Origin: Bacteroidales bacterium UBA6346
Lineage (GTDB): Bacteria; Bacteroidota; Bacteroidia; Bacteroidales; UBA932
Direction: 5' to 3'
NCBI GenBank assembly: GCA_002438905.1
Contig: DJSA01000117.1
Coordinates: 1 to 16,253, forward strand
DNA length: 16,253 bases
In this document: piece by piece, positions 7,593 to 14,915 of the stretch
How positions within the stretch are numbered: position 1 is the first letter of the stretch
Layout: every line of letters starts with the position of its first letter
Translations under genes and position numbers: made by a program
Notes under the pieces: generated by a model
What the model was told of the DNA's origin: nothing
Database searches by the model: none
The model's input: only the letters and a program-made list of their open reading frames with translations

Positions 7593-7615
7593 ATATCTTA
7601 CAATTTATCGGTTTG

Positions 7616-10147
7616 TCATTTAAGTGATTGAAGCCAGTCAGGCACAGCACCGAGGCGTGCCTTGAGCTGATGTTCGTAGAGGGACTCCGGCTCGACAGGG
7701 GTTCCGTTGCTTTCAAGCCGGCTGACCTGCGTCATGTCAAAGGTCACAGGCTCGCCGTGGAAACCGATGATGACCGGCGGCAGGAATTTCCACCAACAGC
7801 TCGAATGATCCCAGAAGATGAAGTCTGTCTGAGCCGTGAGGGAATTGAAGTTCCAGATCACGAGGTCGGCAAGATGATTCGGAACCTGAGCCTCGTCACC
7901 GCCTTGACGGAAACGCATCCAGCCACCGGTGCAGCAGTCGATGAGGGTTGCACGAGGCTGTGTGGCGTGGGACTCGAAACAACTGTCATTTCCCCATGTG
8001 TTTCTCCATAGAACCGCGCCCATGCTCTGTTTCGACACTCCAACGGCGTGGTACTGCCCCGCGCCCTCGGCGTATGTTCCCGGGTTGTCAATCAGATATC
8101 CGGAAGAGGAGTCGGTCACGGCACCTATGAACACGCGTGAAGAGCCCTGTGAACGCACGGCGGCGTGTCCCCTGCGGCCTCCGATAGTTATGTCGTAGGC
8201 GGACACATTGGCGCTTTTAACGACAGAGCAGGCCTCGCTGACGCTCTCAAAGCCGACCCTGCGCAGCCAGGAATTCGTAAGACGCACGAAATTAAGCGGT
8301 TTGTAGGCGCCATCGTCCTGCCAACTGCCGTGATGCACAAAATGATCCTTCGCGTTGCCTCGGAACGTGAGATCCTCAACCCCTACGTTCTCATAGTGCG
8401 GAAACTTGTATATGCTCCAATTGTAGCCTTTTGAGTTAGTGTTTCCCGTGTACTTGAGGGAAACCTCATGCATCAGGGGCTCAACGAAAGTGACGGTGTT
8501 GCCGCTTATGTTCTTAATCTGATGATAGTCATAGACCTGCACGCCGGTGCTCACGATGTTTGTCATTTTCGCCACTTCCGCATCCGTCGGATTACCGGCC
8601 TTTAGCTCAGCCGCGACAAAAGAAGGATCATTGTTCACAACGGAAAGGCACACCCACTGTCCTTCCGAAAGGCCGGCTACAGATGCCACCTCTACGGAAA
8701 AGCTGCCTTTCTCCGCATCGGCCGTCACGTCAGAGACTTTTGAAAGACCGCTGTTATGCTTGAACTCAATCATTGCGGGCGAGCTGTAGAGAACGGACTC
8801 ATCCGAAGGCTTGTTCGGATCCTGCATCACGAGCACAGTCTTGTCCCTCCCCGCTCCGCGAAGAATGACGTTTCCGGAACGTATCTGAATGGTACGGCTC
8901 GGACTTTTGCCCGCAAGCTCCACGTCATCGTCCGAAGTGTGGAGAATGAACTCGCCCTCGGGGAAGTAGATGACAGCGTTCGCCTTCTCCTTATGGTTGA
9001 AGCAAATTATGTTATTGTCATTCACCGAATAATCGGTGCCCAAAGCCGCCTTCAGACAATCAAGAAATGCCTCCCTATCAGATTTGCCATCGCTAGCGAT
9101 GGCACCGTAGTCACAGACATTGTAGACCTTGTAGCCCCAGGCGGAAGCCTCGGCCGGAGCCGTCTCTCCATGATCGTATCCGGCATAGGAAAAGTCAGGG
9201 AGGCCTTTCGTCAATTCCGAGTAAGGGTCATCCGGAGTTTCCGGAGAAGAGGCCTCCGACAGCCTGAATAAAAACTCCGTCTGCTTTGCCAAACCGCGTT
9301 CGGAAACAAGCAGGAGGCTGATCTTGTTGTCTCCGGGCACGCCTTCCGATGGCGCTGTCACGCTGAATTTGCCTTCATCTATAACCGCCCTCCAGCCCTT
9401 CGGAACGTCAATCCTCACCTGAGACACGCCTTTTTCCGTGACATTATATTTCAAAGTCGCGCCAAATTCTATCGCGGCACCGGCCTCATAGCCCTCAAGT
9501 CCGAAGAAAAAGTCCCGCACGACATCAAGGGTGACACTCTGACCGTCGGCGAGAGAAATGACCACGGTTCCTTTGCTTTCATCATATACGACATTCCTAA
9601 TTATGGAGGAAGATCCCGACCCCGCGACAGGAAGCGCAGTCTGCGGTTTGCCGTCTTCATCGAGCAGGTCTGTCCAGGAATTTCCTCCGTCAAGGCTAAT
9701 CTGCCAGCACCCGTCCTTGCCGACACGGAGTTTCGGAGTCGCGCCGTCCCTGTCCGATGCGTCCGATGCGCCTTCTATCCGAGAGAATGTCCGTCCGCCG
9801 TCCATCGACATTATCCATTTACCTTCGGCATCAACCCCAATCATCGGAACAACAGTCTCTGCCTCAAGGCCATAAATCACTTCAATGGAAGTTCCGTCGC
9901 CAAAGGTCAGGCAATATCCGACCACAACGCCACGCTCATCCCTTTTCTCCTCATATCCGGCAATCCAGGTGTTTTCCGTCAGCATCTTCCGGACTGCACG
10001 CGTGTTTTCGTAGACCTGCCCCAATGTTTTCTCAAGGCCATAGACACGCCCCTCCAATGAATCCAGGCGATTTTCAAGCTCCGACGAGTCACAGGAAATG
10101 ACGGACAGTGCCGCACAAGAAATCAGGAAAAATTTAACCTTATTCAT
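7616..10147 (-). CDS. Lipoprotein: DUF4988-like stalk with a pectate-lyase-like right-handed beta-helix (candidate polysaccharide lyase)
   Basis: 843 residues. Lipobox Cys19 is followed by acidic residues (DSSELE), as in surface-exported lipoproteins. Residues 23-56 form a coiled coil closely like that of the 661-aa neighbour (ENRLDSLEGRVYGLEK). Two Asp-box-like modules follow (WIMSMDGGRTF at 111-121 and WQISLDGGNSW at 148-158), then a beta-sandwich-like segment (about 212-297). From residue 338 the motif YKVYNVCDYGAIASDGKSD marks the start of a pectate-lyase-3-type beta-helix, which continues to about residue 740. The C-terminal part resembles the DUF4955 region of Bacteroides proteins. The only pectate-lyase-like beta-helix in a PL8/sulfatase operon could be a glycosaminoglycan lyase such as a PL29-like enzyme, but the catalytic residues cannot be picked by eye. 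The ATG is 14 nt past the sulfatase stop. Confidence 0.82.
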   Translation of the reverse strand: MNKVKFFLISCAALSVISCDSSELENRLDSLEGRVYGLEKTLGQVYENTRAVRKMLTENTWIAGYEEKRDERGVVVGYCLTFGDGTSIEVIYGLEAETVVPMIGVDAEGKWIMSMDGGRTFSRIEGASDASDRDGATPKLRVGKDGCWQISLDGGNSWTDLLDEDGKPQTALPVAGSGSSSIIRNVVYDESKGTVVISLADGQSVTLDVVRDFFFGLEGYEAGAAIEFGATLKYNVTEKGVSQVRIDVPKGWRAVIDEGKFSVTAPSEGVPGDNKISLLLVSERGLAKQTEFLFRLSEASSPETPDDPYSELTKGLPDFSYAGYDHGETAPAEASAWGYKVYNVCDYGAIASDGKSDREAFLDCLKAALGTDYSVNDNNIICFNHKEKANAVIYFPEGEFILHTSDDDVELAGKSPSRTIQIRSGNVILRGAGRDKTVLVMQDPNKPSDESVLYSSPAMIEFKHNSGLSKVSDVTADAEKGSFSVEVASVAGLSEGQWVCLSVVNNDPSFVAAELKAGNPTDAEVAKMTNIVSTGVQVYDYHQIKNISGNTVTFVEPLMHEVSLKYTGNTNSKGYNWSIYKFPHYENVGVEDLTFRGNAKDHFVHHGSWQDDGAYKPLNFVRLTNSWLRRVGFESVSEACSVVKSANVSAYDITIGGRRGHAAVRSQGSSRVFIGAVTDSSSGYLIDNPGTYAEGAGQYHAVGVSKQSMGAVLWRNTWGNDSCFESHATQPRATLIDCCTGGWMRFRQGGDEAQVPNHLADLVIWNFNSLTAQTDFIFWDHSSCWWKFLPPVIIGFHGEPVTFDMTQVSRLESNGTPVEPESLYEHQLKARLGAVPDWLQSLK
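9752..9769 (-). repeat. 9-bp tandem duplication in a linker
   Basis: GTCCGATGC occurs twice in direct succession and is in frame. It encodes the ASDASD linker (around residues 127-132) between the two Asp-box-like modules of the 843-aa lipoprotein. Confidence 0.85.
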
Positions 10148-10161
10148 AAATCCTCTACAAA

Positions 10162-11718
10162 TCAGTCATTAAAGTCCAAAGCATCCAGCACACATTCCCG
10201 AGACCACACATCGTCAGCCTCCCTCAGTTTCGCGGAAAGTTCGGCGAGCAGGCTTTCAAACAGCTCCGGAGCATCGTGCCGGTCAATAGGACACATCTGA
10301 TACGGGTCGGCCACATCATCAAAAATCGTGACGCTCTTAAGACTCCAGTCCCGGTTGACGGCGATTTCCATAGTGTGCGTTGCCGTCCTTATTCCACGTG
10401 CCTCCGGGAAAAAGCCGGAGACTGTGCCGTCCGGAGCTGTAGTGCCGTTGAGATTGCGAAGATAGAGAACCGAAGACGGAGCAGTGCAGCTTTCGCCCGT
10501 CTCCATCAGAAGAGGAGACAAATCACGTCCTTCGGCCGAAGATGGCACAACATCGTGAAGTCCGGCCATAGAGAGGAGTGTCGGCATTATATCTATAGAA
10601 GAAAGCAGCGTTGTGTCGACGTGGGGACGAATCTTTTCCGGATAACGGATGAGCATCGGGACATTGAACGATTCCGTCCAGATTGAATTCTTCGGATCGA
10701 GGGTGCCGTGGCTGCACATGGTTTCGCCATGATCGGACGTGAAGACCACTATTGTGTTTCTGTCCAGCCCAAGCCTTTTAACTTCGTCGAGAATGCGGCC
10801 GAACCCACGATCAACCGCAGTGACATTCGCGAAGTAGTATCTTGCCGACGGAGCCTTCACAAGCGTTGTGTCGGCATTGTCGCGTACATACAAGTCTTTG
10901 TATGACATACCCTTATAGAGAGCATAGTCTTCCTCCATGCAGTCTTCCGGCCCGCTGTACGGAGAATGCGGAGGATTGTAGGCGACAACGAGGAAGAAAG
11001 GGGCATCCTTGTCCCGCTCGCCATGTTCGTTACGGAGATATTCAATGGCCTTGTCCGTCTCGTGCTTGACTGAAAATTCCTTGGGGTCGTGACGCACGCC
11101 GTCCGTGTCCCAATAGTGAGGGTTCTTGTGGACATCGAAGGTACCGTAGGAATACCAGTAATCAAAGCCATGCCGCCGCTCGGGTGGAGTGTAGGCATCC
11201 CATTCCGGCCGCCTGTCACTGACATAGTGCCCCGGGTGCGCAGGATCGTTCCTTGTAGGGAAATCGGCGTGGAGTTTTCCGATGTAGCCGCAACTGTAGC
11301 CTTGAGCCTTCAGAACGTCGCTTATGCAGACCGCATCTTCACGAAGACTGCTTTCGGGCCTTTCAGACATGCAGTTGAGAGTGATTCCGCTTCTTTCAGG
11401 GTACATTCCGGTTAGGAAGATTCCTCTGTAGGGACTGCTCAGAGGACAGTTGCTCATGGCATTGGCGAGCACTACCGACTCGGACGCGAAGGAGTCAAGC
11501 ACGGGCGTATGAACTGGATCAGCCTTCCAGCGGACGTATGGACTGAACTCCGGCTCGTCCCAGAACGCGAGCGCCGAGCCTCTGAACTGGTCCGGGAACA
11601 CATATATTATATTAGGCGGCATAGTCTCCTCTCCGGCGCGGCAAGACAAGGTTGCCAATGCGGACAAAGGCAGCAGACATTTCAGCCCGTCATTCAGAAT
11701 TCTTCCGGCATTTCTCAT
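10162..11718 (-). CDS. Sulfatase, family S1, serine-type with S-x-P-Y-R active site, predicted lipoprotein
   Basis: 518 residues. A lipobox LATLSC (Cys26) predicts a lipoprotein. The fold starts NIIYVFPDQFRG: Asp43 is a metal ligand, and the usual second Asp is Gln44. The catalytic loop is C91-P-L-S94-S-P96-Y97-R98 followed by FLTGMYP. Ser94 is the residue expected to become formylglycine, and Tyr replaces the Ser/Ala usually found before the Arg. GKLHADFP and TSDHGETMCSHG are the later conserved motifs; His stands where the other sulfatase in this window has Asn. This set of changes points to a different S1 subfamily from the plus-strand sulfatase, so the two probably remove different sulfates. 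A chondroitin oligosaccharide 4-O-sulfatase type (S1_27-like) is possible but not shown. The start overlaps the lyase stop by 4 nt (ATGA), which indicates translational coupling. Confidence 0.92.
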   Translation of the reverse strand: MRNAGRILNDGLKCLLPLSALATLSCRAGEETMPPNIIYVFPDQFRGSALAFWDEPEFSPYVRWKADPVHTPVLDSFASESVVLANAMSNCPLSSPYRGIFLTGMYPERSGITLNCMSERPESSLREDAVCISDVLKAQGYSCGYIGKLHADFPTRNDPAHPGHYVSDRRPEWDAYTPPERRHGFDYWYSYGTFDVHKNPHYWDTDGVRHDPKEFSVKHETDKAIEYLRNEHGERDKDAPFFLVVAYNPPHSPYSGPEDCMEEDYALYKGMSYKDLYVRDNADTTLVKAPSARYYFANVTAVDRGFGRILDEVKRLGLDRNTIVVFTSDHGETMCSHGTLDPKNSIWTESFNVPMLIRYPEKIRPHVDTTLLSSIDIMPTLLSMAGLHDVVPSSAEGRDLSPLLMETGESCTAPSSVLYLRNLNGTTAPDGTVSGFFPEARGIRTATHTMEIAVNRDWSLKSVTIFDDVADPYQMCPIDRHDAPELFESLLAELSAKLREADDVWSRECVLDALDFND

Positions 11719-14700
11719 AGCACAATTCTCCTTAGAACTATTTCCTCTGTCCTGGCCTCACCTGTGCGGAACAGCAACCTCGTGCAGTTGTTCTCCCGGG
11801 AGTCCTCAACGACGGCCGCTCCGCAGTCACTGACTTCCCAAAGACCCTTCAGTTTAAGTCTCACGACTGTCGGAAGGCAATGATTGTCAATCCATTTGCG
11901 TCCGTACACGCTGCGCTCTATCCTTTTGCCGTTCTCATCGCAGACCTCATCGGCCTCGCCCTCATAGAGAGCAAGATCAGGATTGCATACACTTAGGGTA
12001 AGTTCCTGACCGTCACCGGAATACATTATCATTGCAGGCGAGCTTTCAATGATGAGCGAATCGACGGCACCGCCCTCGAACACGGCGCAGCCAGTCACTC
12101 CGCTTTCAAGGTCCCTTACGACATGAGCATTTCTGTCCCTGCGGACCACGACATAGGGCTTGTGGGACTGCCAAAAGTCAAGCCTTTCGTCCGAAGACTG
12201 AAGCCCTACCATATACTCATAACTGTCCTTCATATAGATGTCACCGGCAACAGCGCCCTTTCCGACAATCCCGCCGTGAAAGATATACGCCTTTTCAAAC
12301 ACTCCCTCCGTCGGAGCGTCTGTCTCCTCGTGAAGCGAATGCTGAAGGCCACGCGAAACACGCACAAGCGCGTCACGTACGAGATAGGCGTTGCCGAGCC
12401 TATCACGCAGCACGATGAGCGAAGAGTCGAGTTCTGTCGCAAAATCCGTTGAACTTACGGGACTTCCGTTCACTATGGTCGGGGTGTCCTCCTCTATCGT
12501 ATTCTGGAACAGCGTTGTGTGGAGTTCGGAGCCGGGCAGCGCATTCTCAAGGTCTGAGCCAAGAGCGACAATCCTGTCCTCGAAGGCGAAGAAAGACTTG
12601 CGGGCACGCAGGCTGCCGTTGTATTTGTCATGCTCATGCAGTTTCATCGCGTATGCCCCGTAAAGCCCTCTGTGAGAGACTCCCCCGGCAAACCATTCGG
12701 CGGAGAGAAGCATTTCCTCATATCCGGAATGCTCGTCCACGTTCAGGACATTTGCCTTCATCCGAGTCATCGGTATTTCAGCTGCCGTGGTTCCCGGAAT
12801 GTGGCACCAATCCCAGCCGTCCACCTGAAATCCGCTTCCAAACGAGTCTATCACCGGCGTTCCTGCGCAGAGAATCTGCATGCTGCCGTGGGTGAGGTAG
12901 CGCCCGTAATGGTTGGCGTGGTTGTAGATTTCTGCAGACCAAAGATAGCGACTGTGACCTGCAAAGGTCACAAGAGACTCTCCGAAGCGGTGCGAGAGAG
13001 AGCAGTTGTAGCCATAGCTACGGCTGCCCTGCGGAGTCGACTCCGGAACGATTCCTGCGGCTCCAAACTTTCGGGCCCAGACTTTTTCCTTGGCTCGGGC
13101 ATCCGGCACAAGTCGCATAAAGGCGGATGCGAGGGCGGTATCGAGAGGAGAGCTTCCGTCAGGTGTGCCGGCCTCGGCAAGCATCGCGAAATGCTTAGGG
13201 GAAAGTTCTCCCTTCCCGTCCGGATGTCTCCCCGACATCGCAAGTGGAAACGAGCGGAGATTGCACCAGAAACGCATTTCCAAGAGCGCTTTCCTAAGAT
13301 TCCGGTGGCTGTCCTCCGACACGGCGAGAGCCGTCCCACGCAACATCCACACCGAATTGACCGCGCCGTCAAGCCCGCCAACAGCGTATGCCGGATAGGA
13401 GCGGCGATGATGATAAATCGAACCATCGCTTTTGAAGCACGGCCTTGTCCCATCAACGTATTTGAACCCGTTATCAATCCATCGTGAAAGCGACTTAAGA
13501 TAGGCCCACTTGTAAGGAGAGTCCTCCAACATCAGAAGCGATGCCAACCGGCCCATGAGCGAAGTGTTGAAGGCATCGATGTCCATTCCCGGGCCTGCAG
13601 GCGCGACCTTCACCTCCCCCACTCCGGAGAACCATTCCATTGCCTGTTGAACCTGCTCTGAAAGTCCGGCCTCGCGCAGCACGTCCCTCATCAGCACCGG
13701 TGATATGTAGAAATTCCTCATGCTATAGCCAAGATGATGCAATGTACCCTGCGCACTTCCGGCCGCGAAGCCCTGGTCGAGCAGATGCCGTGTCATCATC
13801 ACGTACATCCTCGCAAGTTCCTGTCGTTCAGCCCCATCGGAAGTGCGGTTCCATGCTGCGGCAACATCCAGAAGATTGTTGTTATAGTCCTTGAGCAACT
13901 GACCATTCCTGCGGAACGCGGCAGAGGCATCGGGTATTCCAAGGTTGATGAAAGTTTCTCCGTAACGGGTAAACCATATCGGCTTGCCCGTAACCGTCCC
14001 GTCCGGATTCTCCTTTATCCCATAGCTTTCGTACATTTCGCGGAGCCTGTCAATTGACGGAACCTTTCCCGGCTTGACGAGGCTGACAAAACGTTTCGTG
14101 ACGGTCTCAATATCCCTTATGTCAGAATCCGAAAGCGGAGTCTCTGGGATGTCGAGACGAAGATTCCAGCTTTTATTCAGTACAAGCCAGTGAATGTCGG
14201 TCTTCTCGTTTATGAACGGAGCCTGCCAGTCCGGCGTATGGTAGCGGACATCCTCAAAAGCCGAGGTTATGACCCCGTCAAACCACAAGCGGCCGTGACG
14301 CACCCCATGCGGAGCCGTTATCACGACTTCGTCCATCCCCTCCTCCGGAGTTCCGGTCATGTCCCGGTCAAACGCGACCCAGGCTCCTCTCCAACCCGTA
14401 AATCCGAGTCCGTAGTCGAAACGGCAGCATTCGCGTCCGCCTTTCAGGAAAGAAAACCGCAGCGAGCCTTCGAGAGGCTTGTCGGAATAGACCCAGAAGA
14501 CAAAGGTCGAGACGGAAGTCTCCTTAGGGTCAGGATTCTCCTTCATATACGGAATCTCTCCCAGAATCGAAAGCCTTGCCCCGGCACGTTTCCAGTTCCA
14601 TTCAAGCGAGTGCGTGCCAAGCTTGTAGTGCAGACCGGAGACTCTCACGGAAGAATGCCGCCCGGGAACAGTCGGTGAGGTGCCGTTCTCAAATGAAAGG

Positions 14701-14804
14701 ACACCATGGTCAAGACCATAATCAACGGGCTGGGCCGCTGCAGCCGAGGAAATAAGGACACCCAGAGCAAGCGAAATGTATATCTTTCGAAGCAACTTGT
14801 TCAT
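11715..14804 (-). CDS. Polysaccharide lyase family 8, chondroitin sulfate ABC lyase-like
   Basis: 1029 residues from ATG 14804. A type-I signal peptide ends SSAAAA|QP, so the protein is secreted to the periplasm and lacks a lipobox. Regions in order: N-terminal beta-sandwich (about 28-195, with GWRGAW), alpha/alpha toroid (about 205-575), then the large beta-sandwich and C-terminal domain. The PL8 catalytic set is visible: His466 and Tyr473 in HRRSYPAY (7-residue spacing, as His501/Tyr508 of chondroitinase ABC I), Arg526 in SGRHP, and Glu625 in SAEIYNHANHYGRYLTHG. WDWCHIPGTT is another family hallmark. It would cleave uronic-acid-containing chains (chondroitin, dermatan or hyaluronan) by beta-elimination, leaving 4,5-unsaturated ends. 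The frame also allows GTG at 14807, but the adjacent ATG is more likely. First gene of the operon. Confidence 0.93.
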   Translation of the reverse strand: MNKLLRKIYISLALGVLISSAAAAQPVDYGLDHGVLSFENGTSPTVPGRHSSVRVSGLHYKLGTHSLEWNWKRAGARLSILGEIPYMKENPDPKETSVSTFVFWVYSDKPLEGSLRFSFLKGGRECCRFDYGLGFTGWRGAWVAFDRDMTGTPEEGMDEVVITAPHGVRHGRLWFDGVITSAFEDVRYHTPDWQAPFINEKTDIHWLVLNKSWNLRLDIPETPLSDSDIRDIETVTKRFVSLVKPGKVPSIDRLREMYESYGIKENPDGTVTGKPIWFTRYGETFINLGIPDASAAFRRNGQLLKDYNNNLLDVAAAWNRTSDGAERQELARMYVMMTRHLLDQGFAAGSAQGTLHHLGYSMRNFYISPVLMRDVLREAGLSEQVQQAMEWFSGVGEVKVAPAGPGMDIDAFNTSLMGRLASLLMLEDSPYKWAYLKSLSRWIDNGFKYVDGTRPCFKSDGSIYHHRRSYPAYAVGGLDGAVNSVWMLRGTALAVSEDSHRNLRKALLEMRFWCNLRSFPLAMSGRHPDGKGELSPKHFAMLAEAGTPDGSSPLDTALASAFMRLVPDARAKEKVWARKFGAAGIVPESTPQGSRSYGYNCSLSHRFGESLVTFAGHSRYLWSAEIYNHANHYGRYLTHGSMQILCAGTPVIDSFGSGFQVDGWDWCHIPGTTAAEIPMTRMKANVLNVDEHSGYEEMLLSAEWFAGGVSHRGLYGAYAMKLHEHDKYNGSLRARKSFFAFEDRIVALGSDLENALPGSELHTTLFQNTIEEDTPTIVNGSPVSSTDFATELDSSLIVLRDRLGNAYLVRDALVRVSRGLQHSLHEETDAPTEGVFEKAYIFHGGIVGKGAVAGDIYMKDSYEYMVGLQSSDERLDFWQSHKPYVVVRRDRNAHVVRDLESGVTGCAVFEGGAVDSLIIESSPAMIMYSGDGQELTLSVCNPDLALYEGEADEVCDENGKRIERSVYGRKWIDNHCLPTVVRLKLKGLWEVSDCGAAVVEDSRENNCTRLLFRTGEARTEEIVLRRIVL

Positions 14805-14867
14805 CACTTGAAAATCTCCATTTTATGTGGTTTCAAAAATTCCCGTGCACGCCAACGGAATATCGCG

Positions 14868-14875
14868 CAAAGTTA
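14868..14875 (-). promoter_or_regulatory. -7 promoter element of the PL8-led operon
   Basis: TAACTTTG on the minus strand within TTTCTTAACTTTG, 64 nt upstream of ATG 14804. It is the only clear -7 match I found for the five-gene minus-strand unit; the internal gaps of 14 and 23 nt show none. Confidence 0.65.
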
Positions 14876-14888
14876 AGAAAAGATTTAT

Positions 14889-14896
14889 TACATTTG
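14889..14896 (+). promoter_or_regulatory. -7 promoter element of the divergent PL8 gene
   Basis: TACATTTG matches TAnnTTTG, 13 bp from the opposing -7 box and 20 nt before ATG 14916. The leader would be very short, so a different start point cannot be excluded. Confidence 0.45.
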
Positions 14897-14914
14897 CATT
14901 TCAAACATGCAAAT
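14892..14914. promoter_or_regulatory. 8-bp inverted repeat, candidate operator between divergent PL8 genes
   Basis: ATTTGCAT (14892-14899) and ATGCAAAT (14907-14914) are perfect inverted copies separated by 7 nt. The site overlaps the plus-strand -7 box and ends 1 nt before ATG 14916. It could bind a dimeric regulator or fold as a leader hairpin near the start codon. Confidence 0.5.
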
Positions 14915-14915
14915 T

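Noticed and set aside
12630..13487. 285-codon plus-strand open frame opposite the PL8 lyase
   Set aside because: It lies wholly within the antisense of a gene with full catalytic motifs; its translation is rich in Arg, Ser and His with no recognisable domain, typical of antisense frames in GC-rich genes.
14805..14807. GTG start of the PL8 lyase
   Set aside because: The adjacent ATG at 14804 gives the same signal peptide with a standard start codon.
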